From Tardibacter sp963781025 (GTDB lineage: Bacteria; Pseudomonadota; Alphaproteobacteria; Sphingomonadales; Sphingomonadaceae): 64,000 nt of DNA. Location: contig CAWADU010000003.1 of NCBI GenBank assembly GCA_963781025.1, positions 2,232,001 through 2,296,000 of the forward strand. The letters run 5' to 3'. Position numbers and translations under genes: made by a program. Positions 42,271 to 51,024 of this stretch are shown piece by piece. How positions within the stretch are numbered: position 1 is the first letter of the stretch; each line of letters starts with the position of its first letter. The notes beneath the pieces are model-generated. The model did not search any database and was not told where the DNA came from. It saw nothing but the letters and a program-made list of their open reading frames with translations.

Positions 42271-43140
42271 ATGAAGACAATTGGCGTTATAGGCGCTGGC
42301 CTGATGGGCAATGGCATCGCTCATGTCGCCGCCGCGGCGGGATATGACGTGATTCTTTCCGATGTTTCGCTCGACCGTGCAGAGGCGGGTAAGCGCAATA
42401 TCGAGAAGAATCTGGCCCGGCAGCTTGCCAAGGGCGGCCTCACCGAGGCTGACGTCAACGCGACGCTGGACCGCGTGACCCTGACGACCGACACCGCGCG
42501 TTTCGTCGACGCCGATCTGGTGATCGAGGCCGCCACCGAGAACGAGGCGATCAAGACCAAAATCTTTGAGGATCTGGCCTCCAGGCTCGCCGACAGGACG
42601 ATATTGGCGACCAACACCTCGTCGATCCCCATCACCCGCCTGGCGGCGAAAACCGACCGGCCAGACCGCTTTATCGGCCTTCATTTTTTCAATCCGGTGC
42701 CGATGATGAAGCTCGTCGAGATCATCCGGGGGCTTGCGACGTCCGAGGCGACGACCGAAAGCCTGCACGCTTTTGCCAGGCGTATCGGCAAGACGGCGAT
42801 CGAGGCGAATGATTCGCCCGCATTCATCGTCAACCGCATCCTTTGTCCGATGGTCAACGAGGCTATTTTCGCGCTTGGCGAGGGCCTGGGTTCGGTCAAG
42901 GACATCGACGAAGGCATGAAGCTGGGCGCGAACCATCCGATGGGGCCGCTGGCGCTTGCGGACTTCGTCGGTCTCGACACGCTGCTCTCGGTGATGCGGG
43001 TGATGCAGGACGGGTTCGGAGACCCGAAATACCGCCCCGCGCCGTTGCTGGTGAAATATGTCGAGGCCGGCTGGCATGGCCGGAAGACGGGCCGCGGCTT
43101 TTATGACTATTCGGGGCCTGAGCCGGTCCCGACGCGCTAG
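42271..43140 (+). CDS. 3-hydroxybutyryl-CoA dehydrogenase (3-hydroxyacyl-CoA dehydrogenase)
   Basis: 289 residues. NAD-binding GAGLMGNGIAHVAAAAGYDV at the N-terminus, catalytic His in GLHFFNPVPMMKLVEII, and C-terminal domain ANDSPAFIVNRILCPMVNEA and GANHPMGPLALADFVGLDT. Single-function enzyme, not fused to a hydratase. Oxidises 3-hydroxyacyl-CoA with NAD. The ATG at 42271 has AAGGGAG upstream. Functions with etfBA next door in general acyl-CoA oxidation or hydroxybutyrate metabolism. Confidence 0.93.
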   Translation: MKTIGVIGAGLMGNGIAHVAAAAGYDVILSDVSLDRAEAGKRNIEKNLARQLAKGGLTEADVNATLDRVTLTTDTARFVDADLVIEAATENEAIKTKIFEDLASRLADRTILATNTSSIPITRLAAKTDRPDRFIGLHFFNPVPMMKLVEIIRGLATSEATTESLHAFARRIGKTAIEANDSPAFIVNRILCPMVNEAIFALGEGLGSVKDIDEGMKLGANHPMGPLALADFVGLDTLLSVMRVMQDGFGDPKYRPAPLLVKYVEAGWHGRKTGRGFYDYSGPEPVPTR

Positions 43141-43200
43141 GCGGCCTGCGCATCTTCGCCGGCATTGCGGAATCGATCGCAAAGGCCTAGTTGCGCGCCC

Positions 43201-44112
43201 ATGTCACCGGTAGATCACGCACCCGCACCCGCGATGCTCGCCAAGGCTGAAACCCTTGTCGAGGCCTTGCCCTATCTGCAACGCTATGAAGGCAAGACCT
43301 TCGTCGTGAAATATGGCGGCCACGCCATGGGCGATCCTGAGTTGGCGCGCGACTTCGCCGAGGATGTGGTGCTGCTGAAGGCGGTCGGCATCAATCCGAT
43401 CGTGGTTCACGGCGGCGGCCCGCAGATCGGCGCGATGCTGAAGAAGCTGGATATCGAATCGCGCTTCGTCGACGGATTGCGGGTCACCGATGCCGCGACG
43501 GCGCGCGTCGCCGAAATGGTACTCGCCGGATCGATCAACAAGGAACTGGTGTCCTGGATCAACCGGGCCGGCGGCCGGGCGGTAGGCATTTCCGGCAAGG
43601 ACGCCAATTTCGTCACTGCTACCAGGGTGCAGCGGACGACGCGCGATCCGGACAGCCTGATCGAACAGGTGGTTGATCTGGGCTTTGTCGGCGAACCGTC
43701 GAAGGTCGACCGTACGCTGCTCGATACGCTGTCGAAGGCGGGCATGATCCCCGTCGTCGCCCCGATCGGCGTCGGCGGGGACGGCGAGACCTACAACATC
43801 AACGCCGACACCATGGCGGGCGCGATCGCCGCTGCCGTGGGCGCGTCGCGCCTGTTTCTGCTGACCGACGTCGCGGGCGTGCTGGACAAGCGAAAGCGGC
43901 TGCTGACCGACCTGACGCCCGCCGATATCGCCACGCTAAAGGCCGATGATACCATCACCGGCGGCATGATCCCCAAGCTCGAAACCTGCGTCACCGCGGT
44001 CGAAGGCGGCGTCGATGCGGCGGTCATCCTTGATGGCCGCGTGCCGCACGCGATGCTGATCGAAATCTTCACCCGCGAGGGCGCGGGAACGCTGGTCCGC
44101 GCAAACGGCTGA
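43201..44112 (+). CDS. argB: Acetylglutamate kinase
   Basis: 303 residues from ATG 43201; the frame is open back to 43165 but without a ribosome site. Second step of arginine synthesis: phosphorylates N-acetylglutamate. Seen: FVVKYGGHAMGDPEL, VVHGGGPQIGAML, AGRAVGISGKD-type segment GGRAVGISGKDANF, LTDVAGVLD and GGMIPKLETC. The N-terminal extension of some 25 residues is typical of the hexameric arginine-sensitive type. argG is also in this window, at 50986, but not linked. Confidence 0.95.
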   Translation: MSPVDHAPAPAMLAKAETLVEALPYLQRYEGKTFVVKYGGHAMGDPELARDFAEDVVLLKAVGINPIVVHGGGPQIGAMLKKLDIESRFVDGLRVTDAATARVAEMVLAGSINKELVSWINRAGGRAVGISGKDANFVTATRVQRTTRDPDSLIEQVVDLGFVGEPSKVDRTLLDTLSKAGMIPVVAPIGVGGDGETYNINADTMAGAIAAAVGASRLFLLTDVAGVLDKRKRLLTDLTPADIATLKADDTITGGMIPKLETCVTAVEGGVDAAVILDGRVPHAMLIEIFTREGAGTLVRANG

Positions 44113-44188
44113 AAAAGCGGCGGCTGGCGGTTGTCCCGCGGCGGCCGAGCCGCTAGTCAAGACGGGAATACAAGGGGATGGCCCGCGC

Positions 44189-44491
44189 ATGAACACGCTC
44201 TACGCACTCGTCGGTATCATCACGATGCTGCTGCAGTTGCTGATCTGGATCATCATTATCCAGGCAATTCTGTCCTGGCTGATCGCATTCAATGTGATCA
44301 ACATCCACAACCAGTTCGTGCGATCGGTGCTTTATGCGCTCGAACGGCTGACCGATCCCCTGTTGCGGCCGATCCGCCGGATCATGCCCGACCTTGGGGG
44401 GATCGATTTTTCGCCGATGGTGCTGATCCTGGTCCTGATAGCGATCCAACGGCTGCTCCCGGCCCTGTTGTTCGACGCCTCGACGCTTTGA
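44189..44491 (+). CDS. YggT-family membrane protein
   Basis: 100 residues, two hydrophobic helices (LLQLLIWIIIIQAILSWLI and MVLILVLIAIQRLLPALLF) on either side of the family hallmark LTDPLLRPIRRIMPDLGGIDFSP. Integral inner-membrane protein; in other bacteria YggT proteins are linked to osmotic tolerance and cell division, with no enzyme activity known. Its stop overlaps the start of the DUF167 gene (TTGA), and that one overlaps folD, so the three are translated as a unit. Confidence 0.9.
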   Translation: MNTLYALVGIITMLLQLLIWIIIIQAILSWLIAFNVINIHNQFVRSVLYALERLTDPLLRPIRRIMPDLGGIDFSPMVLILVLIAIQRLLPALLFDASTL

Positions 44492-44808
44492 CCGCCTGGC
44501 GCGTTGTCGAAGGCGGCGCGATTGTTGCGGTCCGGGTGACGCCGCGTAGCGCGCGCGACGAGGCGGATGGCATTGTCGAGGTCGGCGATGGCCGGCAGGC
44601 TTTGGCGGTGCGCGTACGGGCGGCGCCCAGCGACGGCGCCGCGAACGAAGCCGTGATGCAGGTCGTGGCCAAAACGCTTGGCCTGCCGCGACGCGCAGTC
44701 TCGCTGGTTTCGGGAACGACCGGGCGGCTAAAACAATTACGACTGGAGGGACCGGCCGAAGCGATTACATTCCGGCTCGACGGGCTTGCGAAGGATCAAC
44801 GGACATGA
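44488..44808 (+). CDS. DUF167 (YggU-family) protein
   Basis: 106 residues from TTG 44488, overlapping the yggT stop by TTGA; the frame is open far upstream but overlaps yggT and is not family-like there. Core motif VRVTPRSARDEADGI, then LAVRVRAAPSDGAANEAVMQVVAKTLG and VSLVSGTTGRLKQL, the DUF167 pattern. Function of the family is unknown; it commonly neighbours yggT. Its stop overlaps the folD start (ATGA). Confidence 0.88.
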   Translation: MTAWRVVEGGAIVAVRVTPRSARDEADGIVEVGDGRQALAVRVRAAPSDGAANEAVMQVVAKTLGLPRRAVSLVSGTTGRLKQLRLEGPAEAITFRLDGLAKDQRT

Positions 44809-45695
44809 CCGCGACCATCATCGATGGAAAGGCATTTGCGGCGGAATTGCGCGCGCGTGTCGCCGACGCCGTGCCCGCATTCACCGCTGCCACGGGCCGC
44901 ATGCCGGGATTGGCCGTGGTGCTTGTGGGCGATGATCCAGCAAGCAGCGTCTATGTCCGCTCCAAAGGCAAGGCGACCGTCGCTGCGGGAATGGTCAGCT
45001 TCGAACACCAGCTTCCCGCGAGCGCATCCGAAGCCGAACTGCTGGACGTGGTTGCAAGGTTGAACGCCGATCCGGAGGTCGACGGCATATTGGTGCAGTT
45101 GCCGCTGCCCAAGCACATGAACGAGGCCGCTGTCATCACCGCCATCGATCCCGCCAAGGACGTCGACGGATTTCACCTCATCAATGTCGGCAGGCTCGCG
45201 ATCGGCGAATCGGCGATGGTGCCCTGCACGCCGCTAGGGTGCCTGATGCTGCTGAAAGACCAGTTGGGCGACCTGACGGGCCTCGACGCGGTCGTGATCG
45301 GGCGGTCGAACATCGTCGGCAAGCCGATGGCGCAACTGCTGCTGGCGGAAAACTGCACCGTTACCATCGCCCATTCCAAAACCCGGGCGCTTTCGGACGT
45401 CGTCCGGCGTGCCGATATCGTGGTCGCCGCGGTCGGTCGGCCGGAAATGGTCAAGGGAAGCTGGCTGAAGGAAGGCGCGGTGGTGATCGATGTCGGCATC
45501 AACCGTGTATCTGCCGACGACGAAGGTCGGACCCGGCTGATCGGCGATGTGGATTTTGCCGAAGCCATGGGCCACGTGCGCGCGATCACACCCGTGCCGG
45601 GCGGCGTCGGGCCGATGACGATCGCCGTGCTGCTCAGAAATACCCTGGTCGCCGCGCACCGGCGCGCCGGATTGACTGCGCCCGAGGGACTGTGA
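44805..45695 (+). CDS. folD: Methylenetetrahydrofolate dehydrogenase/cyclohydrolase FolD
   Basis: 296 residues. Bifunctional one-carbon enzyme interconverting 5,10-methylene- and 10-formyl-THF with NADP. Seen: catalytic Tyr/Lys region VYVRSKGKA, DGILVQLPLPKHM, the signature DVDGFHLINVGRL, VIGRSNIVGKPMAQLLL for NADP, and TPVPGGVGPMTIAVLLRNT. Complete and of normal length. Confidence 0.95.
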   Translation: MTATIIDGKAFAAELRARVADAVPAFTAATGRMPGLAVVLVGDDPASSVYVRSKGKATVAAGMVSFEHQLPASASEAELLDVVARLNADPEVDGILVQLPLPKHMNEAAVITAIDPAKDVDGFHLINVGRLAIGESAMVPCTPLGCLMLLKDQLGDLTGLDAVVIGRSNIVGKPMAQLLLAENCTVTIAHSKTRALSDVVRRADIVVAAVGRPEMVKGSWLKEGAVVIDVGINRVSADDEGRTRLIGDVDFAEAMGHVRAITPVPGGVGPMTIAVLLRNTLVAAHRRAGLTAPEGL

Positions 45696-45717
45696 CCGGA
45701 ATTCTCATTCCGTCCCT

Positions 45718-47496
45718 CTAGCTTTTGACCTTCCACAGCCGGTACGGTGTCGTCCCCGGCAGCGCGACGGGTTGGAGCCAGCCGGGGGGGTGTCCCCGTG
45801 CAAGCTCGCTATAAAATCCGTTGGGTGCGCGCCGCGCATAGATCGTCGCCTCGCTGATGCCGGGGCAGATCAGCACATAATCGGCATGATGGCGAAGGAC
45901 GATGGCATGCGCCTGTTCCGCCGACCCGCCGAACGCCTTCATCACATCGGCGATGTTCCGGCCGTTGCGATGATAAGGGCCGGTGATCGCCGAATGGTGG
46001 GTGGCAACGATCAGCCGCGGGCTGAGATCCAGAAAAGTGAAGAGGGTCGCTGGCGGAATGCCGTTCAGCGGGCGAAACGCCGTAAGCGTGGCGCAGGTGT
46101 GATTTGCCCTGGTCGCGTTGCGCACGGTCACGCCCTGTTTGGCGGCGGGCAGTGCCGTCGCCGCCACCTGGAAGCCCAGTCCCGACACAAAATAGAAGCC
46201 TGCTGTCAGGGCAATCATGCGCAACAACGGGCGCAGACGCTCTGCCCATGTTATCACCATCCATCCCAGCATCGACGCCCCAGCGATGGCCAGCGCTCCC
46301 GCGGCTGGCCCAGCGCGGGTCTGGAAGAAACAAAATGCAAAGGCAAAGGTCGCCAATATGCCCATGACCATCCACCGGACGGCCTGTGCCTGGTCGCGCC
46401 TGTTCCGCCAAACGCCGATTGCGAAACCGATAAGTGCAACGGCGGGAAGGGAAAGCGTGCCAATCTGGACGGGCATCGACTGGCGGTAGATCGGGCGCGC
46501 TTCGCGGACATTGACAAGCCACATCCGGCGCGCATCCGGATCGATCAGCGCCGATGGATCGCCGAGGCATTGCGGGTAATTGAGCCAGGTGAAACCGGCG
46601 ACTACGCCGCCCAGGGCGATCACGGCCAGCAGGCGACCCGCGCGATTTTCGATCGGGATCATCGCCAACAGCACCAGCCCGGCGCCGCCGATGCCGAGCG
46701 CCTCGACATGGGCGATGGAAAGCGCGTCGCAAAACCCGATCATGCGCACACTGGGCGATACGAACAGCAACAGCGAAAGGGCGGTGCAACCGGCGGCGGC
46801 GGCTCCGAACGCGGCGATGCGGGGCCATTCTGCGCGGTCGACCACCCAGAGCAGGGCGATCAGCGCGGCGGTGATGCCCAGATAAGGTAAAAGCTCGATG
46901 CCGATGGCCAGCGACAACCCCAGCGCCACGCCCGATATCACCCCGCCCGCGGCGCGCGGCTTGACCATGACGCCCAGGATCATCACCAGAAGGAGCGCCA
47001 GTTGCCAGCCGTGATGATCGATCCTGAGCGGGGACATCATCGACAACGTCATCGGCGCGAACATCAGCAGCACCGGGCCGATGAACCACGCCTTTGGGTC
47101 GACAAGGCGGCGAATGATGACGGCAAGTGCCGCCATCGCGACGCCCAGCGGCAGGAGCGGCGCGATCGTCACGGCCGCCCGCTCGGCAAAGGCGGGCGAT
47201 GCGACCGTCCTGAACATCAGGATCAAGCCGGCAATCGGCAGGTCGACCAGCCGCGACCAGTGGATGTCGGCCCCTTCGGGCAGCGACATGCGATGTTGCC
47301 GCAGATCGAACCATGGCTGTCCGGCCAGCCAGTCGCGGACCTGCTGGAGCCGCATGTTGTCATCGGTGTCGGGCAGGTCCAAGCCCTTGATCGCGGCCCA
47401 TTTCTGGACGACCAGCCAGACGGCGCAGATCAGCCAGATCAAGGCCAGCCACATCAGCCACTGGCGGCTGTTCACCTTATCGTTCTTGTCATTCAT
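45718..47496 (-). CDS. Polytopic membrane protein, GT-C glycosyltransferase-like
   Basis: 592 residues with about 10-12 hydrophobic helices, beginning WLMWLALIWLICAVWLVV. After the first helix there is an acidic loop LPDTDDNMRLQQVRDWL, placed like the catalytic Asp loop of GT-C enzymes (PMT, STT3). A loop with WSRLVDLPIAG and a soluble C-terminal part with several His follow. It probably moves a sugar from a polyprenyl-phosphate donor on the periplasmic side, but I cannot assign the donor or acceptor. Convergent with folD; divergent from the methyltransferase. Confidence 0.62.
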   Translation of the reverse strand: MNDKNDKVNSRQWLMWLALIWLICAVWLVVQKWAAIKGLDLPDTDDNMRLQQVRDWLAGQPWFDLRQHRMSLPEGADIHWSRLVDLPIAGLILMFRTVASPAFAERAAVTIAPLLPLGVAMAALAVIIRRLVDPKAWFIGPVLLMFAPMTLSMMSPLRIDHHGWQLALLLVMILGVMVKPRAAGGVISGVALGLSLAIGIELLPYLGITAALIALLWVVDRAEWPRIAAFGAAAAGCTALSLLLFVSPSVRMIGFCDALSIAHVEALGIGGAGLVLLAMIPIENRAGRLLAVIALGGVVAGFTWLNYPQCLGDPSALIDPDARRMWLVNVREARPIYRQSMPVQIGTLSLPAVALIGFAIGVWRNRRDQAQAVRWMVMGILATFAFAFCFFQTRAGPAAGALAIAGASMLGWMVITWAERLRPLLRMIALTAGFYFVSGLGFQVAATALPAAKQGVTVRNATRANHTCATLTAFRPLNGIPPATLFTFLDLSPRLIVATHHSAITGPYHRNGRNIADVMKAFGGSAEQAHAIVLRHHADYVLICPGISEATIYARRAPNGFYSELARGHPPGWLQPVALPGTTPYRLWKVKS

Positions 47497-47564
47497 CAGT
47501 GGATCGCTATCAGGCGCGAATGAACGAACTGGCCGAAGCGGCCAAGGGTTGAGGAGTGCATTCC

Positions 47565-48284
47565 ATGCGGCGCGAAACGACCAACGCGATCAGAACGGTC
47601 CTGGAAGAGGTGCTGCCGCCATTCGTGCGCGATTCGGCTGCCATGCGCTGGCTTTTCCGGCGTCATTGGGGCCGGCTGGTCGATGATCTTGAGGATTTTC
47701 GCGCTCGCATTCCGTTTGTCACTCCCGAAGAATATCGCGATGTCTACGCTCGCTTGCCGCGCGTGCAAAGCGAGACCGACAACAGCGCCGCCTGCATCGA
47801 TCTGATCGCCAGGGACATGGTGGGCGAAAGCGCGCTCGATGTCGGCTGCGGCACGGGTTATCTGCTTCATGTGCTGAGCAGCCGTCATCCCGAATTCGCA
47901 CTGACCGGCGTGGACTTCATCATCGACGAGGAGACGCGAAAGCGCGCTGCGGGAATAAGTTTCCGCGAAGCCAATATCGAAACCCTGCCGTTTGAAGACG
48001 ATGCGTTCGACACGGTCATATGCACGCATGTTCTTGAACACATCCTGGACTTCCGTGGTGCGCTCGCGGAATTGCGGCGGGTCGCGAAAAAAAGGGTTAT
48101 CATTGTCGTGCCGCAGGAACGCGAATACCGCTTCACGTTCAACCCGCACCTGCACTTTTTCCCTTATCCGCACAGTTTCCTGCGCTATGTGACCCCTGTT
48201 CCCGTCAGTCACGCGATCAGCAGCGCCGGCCGCGACATCTATTACCGCGAAGATATCGCAGACAATATGACCGGCAGCGTATAA
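47565..48284 (+). CDS. Class I SAM-dependent methyltransferase
   Basis: 239 residues from ATG 47565 (GAGGAG 8 bases upstream; GTG 47556 is an alternative). SAM-binding motif I LDVGCGTGYLLHVL near residue 88, motif II acidic VDF, then LPFEDDAFDTVICTHVLEHILD as post-II. The methyltransferase type-11/25 fold is clear, the substrate is not. It lies between the GT-C-like protein and two GT87-like genes, so a lipid-linked or surface glycan acceptor is possible. Confidence 0.83.
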   Translation: MRRETTNAIRTVLEEVLPPFVRDSAAMRWLFRRHWGRLVDDLEDFRARIPFVTPEEYRDVYARLPRVQSETDNSAACIDLIARDMVGESALDVGCGTGYLLHVLSSRHPEFALTGVDFIIDEETRKRAAGISFREANIETLPFEDDAFDTVICTHVLEHILDFRGALAELRRVAKKRVIIVVPQEREYRFTFNPHLHFFPYPHSFLRYVTPVPVSHAISSAGRDIYYREDIADNMTGSV

Positions 48285-48390
48285 TCCCGATACGGACTCT
48301 GTTTATTCGCGCGCCAATGCATTATGGCGATGCAACAACGGGCTGTCGTGGTGGCGCTTGGGGGTGGGTTGGCCTGATCATCGGGGGCGT

Positions 48391-49695
48391 ATGGAATCTG
48401 GGCTCAGGCGTGAAAACGTGACCATCTTTCAGTGGACGCACAGGTTCCGGGCCGTCGTGGGCGCCCGCATGCCATGCTTCGGCCTCGTCGGACTGCTGGC
48501 GTGGGGCATCGCCTTTTACTTCGCAAAGCGGCTGTATTACTTCGATCTCGAGCGGCTGACCGGTCTGCATGTCACGCGGCAGGTCATGATCGGGCGGGAT
48601 TTCGTTAATGTATGGGCCGGCGGCCTTCTCGCGCGGCTTGGCGACGTCGGCGTCATCTACGACGTGCCTGCCTATCGGTTCGTCATGCACAAGGTGTTCG
48701 AACTGGGCGGCATCTACGCCTATTCCTACCCGCCGCACACGCTGTTGATTGCCGTGCCGTTCAGTCTGTTTTCCTATCCCGTGGCGCTTGCGCTCTGGAC
48801 GGTCGGGGGGGCGGCCCTGTTCGTGCACGCAGCAGCGCCCTACCTCAACCGTGTCCGGCTGCGCCCCGCGGTCGCGCTCATCCTGCCGGCGAGCCTGGTC
48901 AACATCTGGGCGGGGCACTACGGCTTTCTGATCGGGGCGCTCGCGCTTTACGGCTGGCGATGGCTGGATGAAGACCCCAGGCGCGCCGGCATCATCTTCG
49001 GTATCATGACGTTCAAGCCGCATCTGGGCGTATTGATCGCGCTCGTCCTTCTGATCCGGCGGGAATGGACCGCCATCGGCTGGACCGCGGCGACAACGGC
49101 CGCGCTGGCGCTGGTATCGGGTTCGCTCTTCGGGTTCGATCTCTGGCCGCTCTATGTGCTGAAAACGCTGCTGTTCCAGGCGGACCTGTTCACCGGAGAG
49201 GTGAGCCGGTCGTTCCACAATATGATGCCGACGACCTCGGCTGCACTGTTGATGCTCGGCTATTCCGAAACCACCGCAAAGATATGGCAGGCGGTGACGG
49301 CGGCGATGGCAACGGGGGTGGTGGTCGAAGCCGTCCGCCGTCGCGTCGATACGCTGGATCTTGGGCTGATCGCGTCGACGGCGGTGTTCCTGGTGGTGCC
49401 CTATGCCTTCAACTATGACCTGACGGTGGTATCGCTGGCCGGGCTGATCGGCTTGGCCCGTCTTGCCGATTGGCCGCGTATCTGGGAACGCCTGCTGATG
49501 CAACTGGTGATGAGCGCGGGCATGGTCCTGCCGCTGGTTCTGCCGACGCTGGGTAAAGAACATATCGTCGTTGGTCCGATCGTGCTGTCCCTGATGATCG
49601 GCGCACAGCTTTGGATGGCGTGCCGTCAGCCGCGTGGTTTGCGCGCTTCTGATCCGACCGTTGCATTTTCTATCGGACATGCGGCGCGTATCTGA
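48391..49695 (+). CDS. GT87-like polyprenyl-phosphate-dependent glycosyltransferase A
   Basis: 434 residues, polytopic membrane protein (about 9-11 helices). ATG 48391 is preceded by a G-run; a GTG at 48418 is possible. The conserved GRDFVNVWAGG loop after the first helix holds the likely catalytic Asp of the GT-C fold, and AYSYPPHTLL, IWAGHYGFLIGALALYGWR, FKPHLG, MMPTTSAALL and PYAFNYDLTVVSLA recur in its neighbour at 49813. GT87 members use polyprenyl-phosphate-mannose. Acceptor unknown. Confidence 0.78.
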   Translation: MESGLRRENVTIFQWTHRFRAVVGARMPCFGLVGLLAWGIAFYFAKRLYYFDLERLTGLHVTRQVMIGRDFVNVWAGGLLARLGDVGVIYDVPAYRFVMHKVFELGGIYAYSYPPHTLLIAVPFSLFSYPVALALWTVGGAALFVHAAAPYLNRVRLRPAVALILPASLVNIWAGHYGFLIGALALYGWRWLDEDPRRAGIIFGIMTFKPHLGVLIALVLLIRREWTAIGWTAATTAALALVSGSLFGFDLWPLYVLKTLLFQADLFTGEVSRSFHNMMPTTSAALLMLGYSETTAKIWQAVTAAMATGVVVEAVRRRVDTLDLGLIASTAVFLVVPYAFNYDLTVVSLAGLIGLARLADWPRIWERLLMQLVMSAGMVLPLVLPTLGKEHIVVGPIVLSLMIGAQLWMACRQPRGLRASDPTVAFSIGHAARI

Positions 49696-49812
49696 TCCCC
49701 GGCAATCAATGGTTAATGGATTGGGGCCTCGACGCGAGGAGGTCGCTTCTGCAAACTTTGGGGCTATAGGCATAATGGGGTTCAGGATATTGTCTGACGG
49801 TGGGAACCCCCG

Positions 49813-51024
49813 GTGAACAGGCTCGCATCAGTGGCGGAGCGCCCCCAGGCGCTCGCGAATGCGCTGGTGGTGTTGCTCGGCGCGGTTCTGGGCCTGATGC
49901 TTTGCTTTGGCGATGTCGCCCGCCTCCACGGGATCAAGATATCCGGATCGGCGGTTCTGGGGCGGGATTTCATCAATGTCTGGCAGGGCGGATTCCTCGC
50001 CCGCAGCCATCAGGTCGATGCGATCTATGACGTCCACCGGTACATGGCGATTATAGGCGGCCGGTTCGGGATTCATGATCTCTACGCCTATTCCTACCCG
50101 CCCCACAGCCTCTTGCCGGCGGCGTTCTTTTCGCTGTTTCCCTATCTGGTTGCGCTGACGCTCTGGACCCTGGCGGGTCTTGCCCTGTTCTATCATGCCG
50201 CGCGCCCGTATCTCGTCGATGCACGCTTGCCGCCGCTGCTGGCGCTCGCCCTTCCCGCCGGGCTGGTCAATATCTGGGCGGGGCATTACGGCTTCCTGAT
50301 CGGCGCGCTCGCGCTTTACGGCTGGCGCTTCGCTGATGACAGGCCAAGACTTGCGGGCGTGTTCTTCGGTCTGATGACGATCAAGCCGCACCTTGGACTT
50401 CTTGTCGCGCTTGCGCTTCTGCTTCAACGACGCTGGGCGGTTATTGGTTATGCGGCAGCCACATTCATGACGCTGTTTATCGTGTCGGGCGCGTGTTTCG
50501 GCTTCCAGACATGGCAAACCTATGTCACCCACACCCTTGGTTTCCATGCCGATTTATTCACCCGGGGCGTGGCGTCGTTCCACGGAATGATGCCCACCAC
50601 CTCCGCAGCCCTGCTTCAACTTGGGCTGCCGTCAATTCTGGTAAAGGCCGCTCAGGCGATAACGGCGGTTTATGCGATCGTCATTACCGTCCTCGCTGTC
50701 CGCCGCGAAGTGTCGGCGAGGGACCTGGGCCTTATCGCCTCGACGGCGATTTTCCTCATTCTGCCCTATGCCTTCAACTACGACATGACGGTCGTGTCGC
50801 TTGCAATAGCCATAACGGTCGCACGCGCCGGCTTGTCGCTCGGTGCTGTCTCCCGCGTCCTTCTGGGGCTTGGTTATCTGTTGCCGCTTCTTCTTTCACC
50901 GGGGCAGCATGCCATCTTGTTCGCCCCATTGGTGCTGGCGGGCGTGCTATGGATTCAGCTCCGCACCGCCAGTGACGACCGTGCCTTACAGGCCCTCGCG
51001 CCGGCCCAGCAGGCGCAGGCGTAG
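49813..51024 (+). CDS. GT87-like polyprenyl-phosphate-dependent glycosyltransferase B
   Basis: 403 residues, tandem paralogue of the preceding gene: GRDFINVWQGG, AYSYPPHSLLP, IWAGHYGFLIGALALYGWR, IKPHLGL, MMPTTSAALL and PYAFNYDMTVVSLA align in the same order. The shared block around the IWAGHYGFLIG stretch is identical over 18 or more residues while the flanks differ. Its last 39 bases overlap the 3-prime end of argG on the other strand. Start ATG 49813, preceded by a weak GGTGGG. Confidence 0.78.
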   Translation: MNRLASVAERPQALANALVVLLGAVLGLMLCFGDVARLHGIKISGSAVLGRDFINVWQGGFLARSHQVDAIYDVHRYMAIIGGRFGIHDLYAYSYPPHSLLPAAFFSLFPYLVALTLWTLAGLALFYHAARPYLVDARLPPLLALALPAGLVNIWAGHYGFLIGALALYGWRFADDRPRLAGVFFGLMTIKPHLGLLVALALLLQRRWAVIGYAAATFMTLFIVSGACFGFQTWQTYVTHTLGFHADLFTRGVASFHGMMPTTSAALLQLGLPSILVKAAQAITAVYAIVITVLAVRREVSARDLGLIASTAIFLILPYAFNYDMTVVSLAIAITVARAGLSLGAVSRVLLGLGYLLPLLLSPGQHAILFAPLVLAGVLWIQLRTASDDRALQALAPAQQAQA

